From NCBI GenBank assembly GCA_947001705.1, contig CAMQHT010000025.1, positions 1 to 34,881 of the forward strand: a DNA stretch of 34,881 bases, in the 5' to 3' direction. Position numbers and translations under genes: made by a program. The first letter of the stretch is position 1. Each line of letters opens with the position of its first letter. This stretch comes from an uncultured Collinsella sp. GTDB taxonomy: Bacteria > Actinomycetota > Coriobacteriia > Coriobacteriales > Coriobacteriaceae. The notes beneath the pieces are model-generated. The model was not told the origin of the DNA, did no database searches, and saw only the letters and a list, made by a program, of their open reading frames with translations. Below are positions 15,519-23,532 of this stretch, piece by piece.

Positions 15519-16235
15519 TTAGAACAGGAGGGCGTAGATGACGGCGATGACGACGGAGGGGAGCATATTGGCCGTGCGGAAGGTCTGAGGACGGATGAGG
15601 TTGACGCCGACGCAGAAGATGAGCATGGAGCCTACGAGCGAAAGGCTGTTGAGGGCTGCTGTGGTCATGATGGGGGAGAGCGCGCCGGCAAACAACGTGA
15701 TCGTCCCCTGGAACACGGCTACGGGCAGGGCCGAGAAGATGCAGCCGCGTCCGAGCGACGCCGTCATGGTGCAGACGATGATGCAGTCCAGTGCGCCCTT
15801 GAGGGCAAGCGTTGACCAGTCGCCGAGCAGGCCGTCCTGGATCGATCCCACAATTGCCATGGCGCCGATACACACGGTGAGTGAAGTCGAGACAAAAGCG
15901 TTGGTGAACTCGTTATCGCCCTCACTGCCGGTCTTGCGCTTGAGCCATTCGCCAAGGTTCTCGATGGCGGCTTCCAAGTTGACGGCCTCGCCGATGAGCG
16001 AACCGAGCGCAAATGAGACGATGAGCATGGTGGTGCCGGTGGTCGCTAGCGCCTTCCCATCGATAAGGAGCATCTTTTGCATGGTGCCGCCAAGGCCGAT
16101 AAACAGGACGCACAGCCCCGATGCTTTCATGAGCGTGTCTTGGATGCGCGGTGTGATGAAGCGGCCGCCCGCTAATCCCAAAAGACCGCCCGCAACTAAA
16201 AGCACAACGTTGATGATTGTTCCCAAGCCCGGCAT
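15519..16235 (-). CDS. DUF554 family membrane protein
   Basis: 238 aa. Start taken at ATG 16235, which has ACAGGAGGG upstream; the longer ORF start at 16304 encodes a hydrophilic leader without a ribosome site. It opens MPGLGTIINVVLLVAGGLLGLAGGRFI, the usual DUF554 (YdfK/YqgA-like) N-terminus. About seven hydrophobic segments are separated by short polar loops, including an ENLGEWLKRKTG segment in the middle. The family is an uncharacterised inner-membrane protein, proposed but not shown to be a transporter. It lies 87 bp upstream of the defence operon on the same strand; a functional link is not evident. Confidence 0.88.
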   Translation of the reverse strand: MPGLGTIINVVLLVAGGLLGLAGGRFITPRIQDTLMKASGLCVLFIGLGGTMQKMLLIDGKALATTGTTMLIVSFALGSLIGEAVNLEAAIENLGEWLKRKTGSEGDNEFTNAFVSTSLTVCIGAMAIVGSIQDGLLGDWSTLALKGALDCIIVCTMTASLGRGCIFSALPVAVFQGTITLFAGALSPIMTTAALNSLSLVGSMLIFCVGVNLIRPQTFRTANMLPSVVIAVIYALLF

Positions 16236-16265
16236 GAGCCCTCCTGTATTGATGCCAACGTGGCA

Positions 16266-16271
16266 ATCGTA
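16266..16271 (-). promoter_or_regulatory. Putative extended -10 of the DUF554 gene
   Basis: TGCTACGAT on the minus strand gives an extended -10 (TGn plus TACGAT at 16266-16271), 30 bp upstream of the start codon. No clear -35 is seen, as is common for extended -10 promoters. A second AT-rich stretch (TTATATAA, about 16313-16320) lies further up. Confidence 0.35.
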
Positions 16272-16353
16272 GCAGAACGAAATGCGAGGCACATCGCGAC
16301 TCATCTAATACGTTATATAAGTGGTGTTAGGAATGATGTGCAGCATTTAAGCC

Positions 16354-17784
16354 TCAGGTGGTTGTCGGGACATAGGGATAGTATTCAAAGCGCAGTGTCA
16401 TAAGCCGCTGCGGGGATTCAATAGCCGCGGCGATGATATTGGCATCGCGGGCACGATCAAACCCTTCGAGTTCGATCTGATACGAGACGTCTTGCATAAT
16501 GTCCAGACGTCGCCAGGCTAGGAGTGTGTCACCATCGAATTCCAAGGTCTTGCCTCCGTCTGGAGCAACGGCGTATAGACGCAGCTTGGCGGTGGTTGCA
16601 GGGTCGACAACCGTGACCTTTTTAATTTCGTTTCGAGTATTCTTGGCGCCCAACAAGGTGAGCAGTGTTGGGGCCACGACCTCGCCCGATGGCAAAAAGA
16701 CGACTTCGATGGATTCGGGAAATGCGATGATAGCCGACTTGCGGACGGGCTGATTGGCGGCGGCAACTTCGATGTTCGCAGCGTCGATGACCTCTGTGTG
16801 GTCGAGTGCGGCAAGCACGCAACAGTTACCTTCATCGATCTCTTGAGGATCAGCAAGCCCCAGACTGTCCGCGAGCTCGGGATCGTTTGGATCGGTAACG
16901 GGCTCATTCGGTGCTTCGAAAGAAGCTGGGGCGCTGTTTGTCGGCGACGGCGTGTCGCCCGCACCTGCTTCTTTATCCGCGCTCTCTTCTTGTATGGTTG
17001 CGTTGATGGGTTCGTCGTTTGAGGGGAGCGTCTTGGCGTCAAGCGCGGAGGGGAGAATTCCGATGGCTCCGGATCCGTTCCACTCCATTTCGAGAAGCGC
17101 CGGGTCGGCAAGAATGCGTTGCCTGCTTTGCGCGTGGGCATCGATTTCAATAGGGCCTGCCTCTATCCCTCGTGTAAGACTGAGTGATCCGGCTGGCTTC
17201 TCGAAATGAGCGTTTGTGTCCTTGGCGCTGACGGCGTAGAACAGCAGGGACGCTTCTCCCGCCGCGATGGCATCGGTGCCGGCTTTGGTCAGTCGCAACG
17301 ATGCCGTGAATGAGAGGGTGGGCTGCGCATCGTCTGCATTCGCGGCGGCGCAGCCCAGACATATACCGCCTCCTTTCTCGAAAAACGTACCGTCGAAGGC
17401 GACCTTCGCTCCGTTCGCCGAGTCATCGACCGAAGCGATGTCGATGCGCAGCTCTAAATTGCATGGATCGCCATCCGCATCGAGCACAACCGAGCGCCAC
17501 ATGCAGACGGCGTACCCCGCCTGGGAGCCGTTTGCCTTGTTCGAACGATTGATATCCACGACTATCGAGCCGTCCGTATTACGACGAAGGCATCCCGAGG
17601 TTGAGATTGCGGCTTGTGCGATCGAAAAACGCTTACACGCAATGGCACTCGACGGATTTGGTGCGGAGCTTAGGGCTGCTGGTAAGGAGTCTGCCATGAC
17701 GGGAGTCGCCCAAGCGGCGACGGGCGTTCCGGTTGCGAGCGCGCCGCAGAGTGCGACGACGAGCAAAAGGTTCTTTGATGCCAT
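16354..17784 (-). CDS. Large secreted protein of the envelope cluster, function unknown
   Basis: 476 aa with a clear signal peptide (hydrophobic core 5-18, likely cleavage after AWA at 26). No family is recognised. The first half looks beta-rich, with a Gly/Cys loop GGGICLGC and the segment LSFTASLRLTKAGTDAI. An acidic, Pro/Ser/Glu-rich linker follows (about 265-305), then a second beta-rich domain (about 320-476). No sortase motif or C-terminal membrane helix is seen, so it is released or held by partners. It begins 18 bp after the small LAQTG-anchored protein gene and is the last gene of the cluster. It probably forms part of the same surface assembly. Confidence 0.7.
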   Translation of the reverse strand: MASKNLLLVVALCGALATGTPVAAWATPVMADSLPAALSSAPNPSSAIACKRFSIAQAAISTSGCLRRNTDGSIVVDINRSNKANGSQAGYAVCMWRSVVLDADGDPCNLELRIDIASVDDSANGAKVAFDGTFFEKGGGICLGCAAANADDAQPTLSFTASLRLTKAGTDAIAAGEASLLFYAVSAKDTNAHFEKPAGSLSLTRGIEAGPIEIDAHAQSRQRILADPALLEMEWNGSGAIGILPSALDAKTLPSNDEPINATIQEESADKEAGAGDTPSPTNSAPASFEAPNEPVTDPNDPELADSLGLADPQEIDEGNCCVLAALDHTEVIDAANIEVAAANQPVRKSAIIAFPESIEVVFLPSGEVVAPTLLTLLGAKNTRNEIKKVTVVDPATTAKLRLYAVAPDGGKTLEFDGDTLLAWRRLDIMQDVSYQIELEGFDRARDANIIAAAIESPQRLMTLRFEYYPYVPTTT

Positions 17785-17802
17785 GGGGTCTCCTTAGCTA
17801 AT

Positions 17803-18084
17803 TTAGTGCGGCCTGTCCGTGTTTTGTTTCTGGCTGCGTTTGATGTGCAGACCGAGGCCGGCGGTCCCCGCGCCTGCTGCTGTGGCGCCTGCTGCCAAGA
17901 GCCATCGTCTGTCGCCTGTCTGCGCCAACGGTTCCTCGCGGTCGCCGCGGTCGAGCTCCGAGAGGTCGACCGTCACTTGCGTGGCGGCCTGCGCCTGTTC
18001 TTGCTGGGCAAAGGCCATGGCTGGCCCAAACGCTAGAATGCTGACGGCGGCGGCCAGGGCGACAGCCTTATGCCGTGTGCGCAC
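17803..18084 (-). CDS. Very small sortase-anchored-like surface protein (LAQTG)
   Basis: 93 aa from GTG 18084, which overlaps the end of the preceding gene by 17 bp; an ATG start at 18114 would add 10 residues before the signal peptide. Layout: signal peptide (about 1-26, ending AFA), a mature stretch of only about 26 residues, then LAQTG (53-57), a 20-residue Ala/Gly-rich membrane segment, and a basic tail (IKRSQK). This is the LPxTG cell-wall sorting arrangement with a variant pentapeptide. With almost no ectodomain it may serve as a base or anchor for partner proteins. No sortase gene is in the window. Confidence 0.7.
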   Translation of the reverse strand: MRTRHKAVALAAAVSILAFGPAMAFAQQEQAQAATQVTVDLSELDRGDREEPLAQTGDRRWLLAAGATAAGAGTAGLGLHIKRSQKQNTDRPH

Positions 18085-18667
18085 CGGGCTCGACCGTCCA
18101 GGTGATCGTTGCAACCTGATCGCCTTCGCCGGTTACGCGGAAGATGTCGCGCGTGACGCGGGCGACGTTTCCGCTTGTCTTGAGCTTAATTTTGTCCTTG
18201 CCGCCGGCAATGCCCTGGTAGCCCATGTCGAAGGCTGCATTCTTGGAAAGATCGAGGCCCGTCCCCTGCGTTGCGGCGCTGGCGTTCTGGAGTGCGCCGT
18301 CGGGGCCGACCTTAAAGTCGATGGAGTTCTGTGCGGTTCCGGCTTTGGCGTCGGCAGCAATGGTCCAGGTGTTCATGGCGTCGATCTTCATGTTGGTGAC
18401 ATGGATGCCGTAGGCCGAATGATTGTCGATGGTGGTCGCGTCTTCTGAGGGGCCCTGAAGCGTGCCGTCGGCCTTGGCGACGAAGGGAATAACCGTCGGA
18501 ACTTTGAACTCAACGTTGTCGATCTCGGTCCTGACCATTACTTTCGTGGTTCCAACGCGCCCGGCTGCCATAGCTGGCGTCGGGGCGGCGCCCATTGCGA
18601 GCGCGAGCGCGAGCCCTGCGCCCACGACGAGCGCTCTGGCTCCGTTCATGTTCCTGGTGATGTCCAT
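18068..18667 (-). CDS. Secreted beta-sandwich protein, WxL-like
   Basis: 199 aa with a ribosome site AAAGGAA before ATG 18667 and a signal peptide cleaved probably after AMA (34). The mature part has the pattern VPTVIPFVAKADGTLQGP near its start and ends VATITWTVEPG. Both echo the WxL-type or spore-coat-like beta-sandwich surface proteins of Gram-positives, whose C-terminal strand reads about LTWTL. The match is suggestive only. The stop overlaps the next gene (LAQTG protein), so the products are probably made in fixed proportion. A role as a repeating or structural surface subunit is inferred. Confidence 0.65.
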   Translation of the reverse strand: MDITRNMNGARALVVGAGLALALAMGAAPTPAMAAGRVGTTKVMVRTEIDNVEFKVPTVIPFVAKADGTLQGPSEDATTIDNHSAYGIHVTNMKIDAMNTWTIAADAKAGTAQNSIDFKVGPDGALQNASAATQGTGLDLSKNAAFDMGYQGIAGGKDKIKLKTSGNVARVTRDIFRVTGEGDQVATITWTVEPGAHTA

Positions 18668-18757
18668 GGTCGTTCCTTTCTATTCGCCGCGGGCCGTCCC
18701 CGCGATGATTGGACGAATGCTGGTGAATTGCGTGCGGTGCCGCGTCGGCCGGAAAAG

Positions 18758-19267
18758 CTAGTTCTCGGCTTGCTCAACCCGCACCTTGACACGTGTCGGA
18801 TTGCCGTGGCTGTCGAGGGTCTTGGCATCGAGTGCCTGGATCTCGATGTACGCCTCGCCTTCTTTGATGTTGCCGGCGGGGCACGTTTCGATTGTCTTGC
18901 CGGTCTCGACCACACCGGATTCGTACATGGTCTCGTCGTTTTGGATGACGCGGAATCGCTGGGGAAATTTATTGTCTTGGACGTTTTGCACGTTGACGCG
19001 CAGCTTGCCGTCCTCCTGCAGCTGAGCGACCGGTGCGACCGAAATCGTCATCATGTTGTCGCGGACGATGGCGTCGAGCTCATCTTGGATTTCCTGACGC
19101 GTTTTGCCCTCGGCCGTCGTAACCGAAGCGCCCGCCTCGGGTACGGGCTGCGACTGCCAAGCGTATAGTCCTACGGCGACAAGGGCACAGACGATGGCCA
19201 AACAGGCAAGGATGAGCTTCTTGCGACGACCCAGGCCTGCAAAGTGGGGTGGCTTCTTCGCGCTCAT
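18758..19267 (-). CDS. Single-pass membrane protein with extracellular beta domain
   Basis: 169 aa. Start ATG 19267 overlaps the stop of the upstream gene (ATGA), deciding it over the longer in-frame ORF. A cytoplasmic basic stretch (GLGRRKK) precedes a membrane helix at about 18-37. The outer part has a polar helix (TRQEIQDELDAIVRDNM) and then a beta-rich domain (KLRVNVQNVQDNKFPQRFRV, then YESGVVETGKTIE). This resembles an immunoglobulin-like domain found near WxL-type surface proteins. Its likely role is a membrane-bound component of the surface cluster. No specific family is assigned. Confidence 0.7.
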   Translation of the reverse strand: MSAKKPPHFAGLGRRKKLILACLAIVCALVAVGLYAWQSQPVPEAGASVTTAEGKTRQEIQDELDAIVRDNMMTISVAPVAQLQEDGKLRVNVQNVQDNKFPQRFRVIQNDETMYESGVVETGKTIETCPAGNIKEGEAYIEIQALDAKTLDSHGNPTRVKVRVEQAEN

Positions 19268-19560
19268 GCGGCATCCTTGGCGGTATAGATGCGCGCAAAG
19301 GTGGACGGGTTCGCTCCAAAGAGCATGTGAAGCATCAGGCGGCGTGAGTAGACAAGCTCGTCGAAGTCGGGAGGGAGCTCGATGTCGTGGATATGCGCGA
19401 TGCGGTGGGCGAGCGCCGAGAACGACTCGGGGTCGCAGATCACATCGGTGGTAACGTGGTAGACCGTCGTATCGGGGAATGCCTCTTCGTCGAAAGGCAG
19501 GAGATGGGGATCGTCGTCGACTTCGATGGCGATGCCGTACTGGGGCCAGTAATATGCCAT
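19264..19560 (-). CDS. Small protein of unknown function heading the envelope cluster
   Basis: 98 aa, soluble, with no signal peptide. A good ribosome site (CAGGGAGG) precedes ATG 19560 and the stop overlaps the next gene by 4 bp, so it is real and translated. The N-terminus reads YYWPQYGIAIEVDDDPH, then TTVYHVTTDVICDPESF. The acidic strand followed by V..VT faintly recalls the core of Vsr/DUF559-like PD-(D/E)XK nucleases, but the catalytic pattern is incomplete and the protein is short. It is therefore annotated as unknown. Its tie to a secreted-protein operon is unexplained. Confidence 0.65.
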   Translation of the reverse strand: MAYYWPQYGIAIEVDDDPHLLPFDEEAFPDTTVYHVTTDVICDPESFSALAHRIAHIHDIELPPDFDELVYSRRLMLHMLFGANPSTFARIYTAKDAA

Positions 19561-19906
19561 GGGAACCTCCCTGCTTCTGGGGCCAAAACTTCTGTCGGTT
19601 TTGGCTGTCGATGCCGACGGTATCAGCCACTACTTGACCAATTGCTGACCAAATGCTTGACGGATTGGTGTCTCCGCAGGTAAAAGGCGGCAAAAAATAC
19701 TCCAACTTTTTTCAAGCGACAATCGCGCGGTCGGCGACGGCGGGGCCATATGTGTCAAAAGCATCGTCTGCCGAGGAAATCAAGCCGCTCGCCGAATTGC
19801 ACGAACGTAAAAATCGCCAATTATGGAGACGGTCTCGAACACGTCGACGAAACGATGCGGTAACATCTCCCTGCAAACACTGTAGTTAGCTAAAGGGGGA
19901 GTTCGC
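19561..19906. other. Divergent intergenic region with TGACCAA direct repeats
   Basis: This 346-bp gap separates the envelope cluster (minus) from the lactate dehydrogenase operon (plus). It holds two adjacent 11-bp direct repeats, TGACCAATTGC and TGACCAAATGC (19635-19645 and 19646-19656), followed by a partial third TTGACGG, which may be a regulator site. A TTGCAC at about 19797 with TTATGG 18 bp on is a weak promoter candidate for the plus-strand operon. The short ORF at 19653-19889 has no ribosome site or recognisable content. Confidence 0.5.
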
Positions 19907-21508
19907 GTGTCTGCAACCATCAAACCCTTCACCGACGAGTTCGAAGAGTATGGTCGCGATGAGTCTCGCGCATCGGGCGAGGCCTCGAGCATCTCGTTTC
20001 CGACAACGGAAGACGAGGTCCGTGCCATTTTGGAAAAGCTCCATGCCGAGCGTGTCCCGGTAACGGTTCAGGGCGCCCGAACCGGCCTTGCCGCCGGTGC
20101 CGTGCCCCACGGCGGGCATATCCTCAATACTTCCCGTATGAATCGCTACTTGGGCCTTCGCCGCGATGAACAAGGCCAATTTCTGCTGCGCGTGGAGCCG
20201 GGCGTTGTGCTCTCGGAGCTGCGCAAGCAGCTGAGCAAGAAGGTGCTGCCGACTGCTGGTTGGGACCAGGCATCGCTTGAGGCCTACGAGGAGTTCCAAG
20301 AGGCCCTCGAGCAGTTCTTTCCCACCGATCCCACCGAGGCATCTGCCTGTCTGGGCGGCATGGCGGCATGTAACGCCTCTGGTGCCCGCAGCTACGCCTA
20401 CGGTCCCATGCGCCCACATATCACGGGACTCCACGTCGCGCTGGCTGATGGCGATTTGCTTGAGCTTCAGCGCGGCGAGGCTTTTGCCCAGGGCCGCCAC
20501 CTGTCGCTCGTGACGGCAGTGGGCCGTACGCTCGAGCTCGATCTTCCCGGCTATACCATGCCCAAGACAAAAAATGCCTCAGGCTATTTCGTTGCGGACG
20601 AAATGGACGCCATCGACCTCTTTATCGGTGCTTGCGGCACGCTCGGCGTTATCACCGAGCTCGAGATTGCCCTGCAGGCGGCGCCTGCGGTCGTTTGGGG
20701 TGTGAGCTGCTTTTTCAATAGCGAAGACAAGGCCGTGTCCTTTACCGATTCCATGCGTCCCGTCCTGTCCCATGCGGCTGCCATCGAGTACTTCGACGCT
20801 GGCGCCCTGGATATTCTACGTCGCCAGCGCGAGCAGTCGACGGCGTTTGCCTCGCTGCCGGCGCTCGACAAAGAGGCCAAGGTCTGTGTCTACGTGGAGC
20901 TCGACTGCGATGACGAGGCCCAGGCGACCGAGGAACTGTACCACCTGGGATGGGTGCTCGAGTTTGCGGGTGGCCGCGACGATGCGACATGGGTCGCGCG
21001 CACCGAGGTTGATCGCGAGTGCCAGCGGTTCTTCCGCCATGCGGTCCCCGAGAGCGTCAACATGCTTATCGACGAGCGTCGCCGCACGGATCCCACCATC
21101 ACCAAACTGGGTTCGGACATGTCGGTGCCCAATGCACGCCTTGCCGATGTCGTGGCCCTCTATCGCCGCACACTGGCCGAAAGCGGGCTTGAATCTGCTG
21201 CCTGGGGGCACATCGGTAACAACCATCTGCATGTGAACATCCTGCCGCGCGATGTGCAGGACTACCGTCGCGGTGGCGAGCTGTTTGCCCAGTGGGCTGC
21301 GGAGGTCACGGTCATGGGCGGCGCCGTCTCCGCCGAACACGGTGTCGGCAAGATCAAGGCGGGCTTCTTGGAGACGATGTACGGTCACGAGGCCATGGTC
21401 GAGTCGGCACGGCTTAAGCTCCAGCTCGATCCTGCCGGGCAGCTGGGCCGCGGTAACCTGTTTTCGGAGAAGCTCTTGGATGAGCTCGTCCAGAAAGGGG
21501 GCGCGTGA
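19907..21508 (+). CDS. FAD-linked 2-hydroxyacid (D-lactate/glycolate) dehydrogenase, LctD-like
   Basis: 533 aa, GTG start preceded by AAAGGGGGAG. The N-terminal PCMH-type FAD domain shows VTVQGARTGLAAGAVPHGG and SRMNRYLGLRRDE, and KTKNASGYF and CGTLGVITELEI follow. The C-terminal substrate domain ends with HIGNNHLHVNILP and GGAVSAEHGVGKIKAGF, the conserved His-containing motifs of the GlcD/D-LDH family. Enzymes of this family oxidise D-2-hydroxyacids to 2-oxoacids and hand electrons to a partner. Here the next two genes are EtfB and a ferredoxin-fused EtfA, overlapping by a few bases, as in the electron-confurcating lactate dehydrogenase of Acetobacterium woodii (LctBCD). Lactate is the likely substrate; glycolate or another hydroxyacid cannot be excluded from sequence alone. 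Confidence 0.82.
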   Translation: MSATIKPFTDEFEEYGRDESRASGEASSISFPTTEDEVRAILEKLHAERVPVTVQGARTGLAAGAVPHGGHILNTSRMNRYLGLRRDEQGQFLLRVEPGVVLSELRKQLSKKVLPTAGWDQASLEAYEEFQEALEQFFPTDPTEASACLGGMAACNASGARSYAYGPMRPHITGLHVALADGDLLELQRGEAFAQGRHLSLVTAVGRTLELDLPGYTMPKTKNASGYFVADEMDAIDLFIGACGTLGVITELEIALQAAPAVVWGVSCFFNSEDKAVSFTDSMRPVLSHAAAIEYFDAGALDILRRQREQSTAFASLPALDKEAKVCVYVELDCDDEAQATEELYHLGWVLEFAGGRDDATWVARTEVDRECQRFFRHAVPESVNMLIDERRRTDPTITKLGSDMSVPNARLADVVALYRRTLAESGLESAAWGHIGNNHLHVNILPRDVQDYRRGGELFAQWAAEVTVMGGAVSAEHGVGKIKAGFLETMYGHEAMVESARLKLQLDPAGQLGRGNLFSEKLLDELVQKGGA

Positions 21509-21510
21509 AG

Positions 21511-22326
21511 ATGAGCGATTTCCATATGGTGGTGTGCGTCAAGGCCGTGCCGGGAAGCACCGAGGTCAAGATGGACCCCAAGACCAATACCATCGTGCGC
21601 GATGGCAAACAGGCGGTCATTAATCCCTTTGACGCGAGCGCTTTGGAATGCGCGCTGGCGCTGAAGGACGACTTTATCGGCTTTGGCATGGATGTGCGCG
21701 TGACGGTGGTGTCGATGGGCATCCCCGCGACCGAGTCGCTGCTGCGCGACTGCATCGCTCGAGGCGCCGACGACGCGCTGCTGCTGACCGATCGCGCCTT
21801 TGCGGGTGCCGATACCCTGGCGACCACCTATGCCCTCAAGTGCGGCATCGAGGCGCTCGACGAGGACTTCGACCTGCTCATCTGCGGCAAGATGGCGGTG
21901 GATGGCGATACGGCCCAGATTGGTCCCGAGCTTGCCGGTGCCTTTGAGATTCCCTGCGTGACCGACGTGAGCTGCGTGCAGAGCGCGGGCTTTACGACCT
22001 GTGGCTCGCTGGCGCTCGTTCACGGATGCGATGCCGGCGAGGAGACGGTGTACCTTGAGATGCCGTGCGCGATGACGACTGCCAAGGAGATTGGCCAGTT
22101 GCGTATGCCGAGTATTGCCGGTATCCGCGCGGCGGAGGAGGCGGACGTGCGCGTGGTCAGTGCCGCCGACGTGAACGCCGACCCCGCGCGTTGCGGTCTT
22201 GCCGGGTCGCCGACACAGGTCGTGCGCTCGTTTGTGCCCGACCGTGACCAAACGTGCGAGGCCGTTGACGGAACGGCGTCCGAGCAGGCGGCAAAACTTG
22301 CCAAGATCATCGAGGGGATGGCATAG
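21511..22326 (+). CDS. etfB: Electron transfer flavoprotein beta subunit (confurcating type)
   Basis: 271 aa. ATG 21511 is preferred to the GTG at 21505 because AAAGGGGG lies 9 nt before the ATG and only 3 nt before the GTG. Typical EtfB features are VVCVKAVPG at the N-terminus, INPFDASALECALALKD and CGKMAVDGDTAQIGPELA. In bifurcating Etfs this subunit holds the FAD that splits or merges electrons between NAD and ferredoxin. It is translated together with the dehydrogenase upstream and EtfA directly downstream (start one base after this stop). Confidence 0.9.
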   Translation: MSDFHMVVCVKAVPGSTEVKMDPKTNTIVRDGKQAVINPFDASALECALALKDDFIGFGMDVRVTVVSMGIPATESLLRDCIARGADDALLLTDRAFAGADTLATTYALKCGIEALDEDFDLLICGKMAVDGDTAQIGPELAGAFEIPCVTDVSCVQSAGFTTCGSLALVHGCDAGEETVYLEMPCAMTTAKEIGQLRMPSIAGIRAAEEADVRVVSAADVNADPARCGLAGSPTQVVRSFVPDRDQTCEAVDGTASEQAAKLAKIIEGMA

Positions 22327-23532
22327 ATGAGCGGACTGATTATCGATAGCGAAGCCTGTATCGGCTGCGGTCGCTGCGTTCGCGCCTGCGCCTCGGGCGG
22401 CATTGTGGTGGAGGGCGAGCGTCCCAACCGATGCGCCCGCGTAACCGACGGCTGTATCCTATGCGGTGGGTGCGTCGACGCCTGCCCTGTCAACGCTATC
22501 TCGATCGAGTGTGACGAGGCCGCTGGTGCGGTGGACCTTGATGCATATCGAGACATTTGGGTCTTCGTGCAGACCGACGAGCACGATACGGTGACTCCCG
22601 TTGCCTATGAGCTTATGGGCAAGGGGCGCGAGCTTGCCGATGCTCGCGGCTGCCGTCTGGTGGCACTGGTCGGCATGAGCCCCGAGGGCTCGCTCGGGGA
22701 CCTGGAGCATCTGGTTTGCGCGGGCGCCGACGAAGTCCTGGCCTGTCGCGACGAGCGCCTGCGCCAAAACGATGCGGAGGTCTACGCCCGCTTGATCTGC
22801 GATTTGGTAGCCGAACGCAAACCCGAGGCCATCCTATACGGTGCGACCGCTTTTGGTCGCGAACTGGCACCCGGCGTTGCCGTGCGTTTGCAGACGGGCC
22901 TTACGGCTGACTGCACCGTACTTTCGATGGATACAGAGACGGGACTGCTGCAACAGACGCGTCCGGCGTTTGGCGGCAACCTGATGGCCACCATCATTTG
23001 CCCCAACCACCGTCCGCAGATGGCAACGGTGCGCCCCGGTATCTTTAAGGCTCCCGACTTCGACTACGGCCGCTCTGGCACGATCACCCAGATATCGCTT
23101 GCGGATGATGCTAAGGCTCGTGTCGAGATCTCGATTCCCGCCGAGGAGTGGGGACAGCAGCCCTCGATCGCCAATGCCGAGCGCCTGGTCGTGGTGGGTC
23201 GCGGCATTGGTTCCAAGAAAAACCTGCCGTTGATGCGAAGGCTCGCCGAGGCTCTGGGTGCCGAGCTTGGTTGCACGCGTCCCGTCGTGGAGGCGGGTTG
23301 GCTGGAGTATCGCCACCAGATTGGCCAGACGGGCGTATCGGTTTCGCCCAGGCTTCTCGTGAGTATCGGTGTTTCGGGCGCCATCCAACATCTTGCCGGC
23401 ATCGGTGGGGCGGAGTGCATCATCGCCATCAACGAGGACCCGGATGCCCCCATTTTCGGTGCTGCCCAGTACAAGGTTGTTGGGGATGCCGTCGAGGTCG
23501 TCGAGGAGCTGCTGGCCCAGCTTGAGCGCTAG
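22327..23532 (+). CDS. etfA: Electron transfer flavoprotein alpha subunit with N-terminal 2[4Fe-4S] ferredoxin domain
   Basis: 401 aa. Residues 1-65 form a ferredoxin domain with two four-cysteine clusters (CIGCGRCVRAC and CILCGGCVDACP). An EtfA domain follows, ending with the canonical FAD-binding block (RPVVEAGWLEYRHQIGQTG, then SIGVSGAIQHLAGI, then AINEDPDAPIFG). The ferredoxin fusion is a feature of LctC-type EtfA in electron-confurcating lactate dehydrogenase, where reduced ferredoxin drives uphill lactate oxidation with NAD+. It is the last gene of the operon. Its stop codon shares a CTAG with the stop of the convergent HD gene. No lactate permease is adjacent. Confidence 0.92.
   Translation: MSGLIIDSEACIGCGRCVRACASGGIVVEGERPNRCARVTDGCILCGGCVDACPVNAISIECDEAAGAVDLDAYRDIWVFVQTDEHDTVTPVAYELMGKGRELADARGCRLVALVGMSPEGSLGDLEHLVCAGADEVLACRDERLRQNDAEVYARLICDLVAERKPEAILYGATAFGRELAPGVAVRLQTGLTADCTVLSMDTETGLLQQTRPAFGGNLMATIICPNHRPQMATVRPGIFKAPDFDYGRSGTITQISLADDAKARVEISIPAEEWGQQPSIANAERLVVVGRGIGSKKNLPLMRRLAEALGAELGCTRPVVEAGWLEYRHQIGQTGVSVSPRLLVSIGVSGAIQHLAGIGGAECIIAINEDPDAPIFGAAQYKVVGDAVEVVEELLAQLER

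Noticed and set aside
19653..19889. 78-aa plus-strand ORF in the gap before the lactate operon
   Set aside because: No ribosome site, no recognisable domain, and it overlaps probable regulatory sequence.
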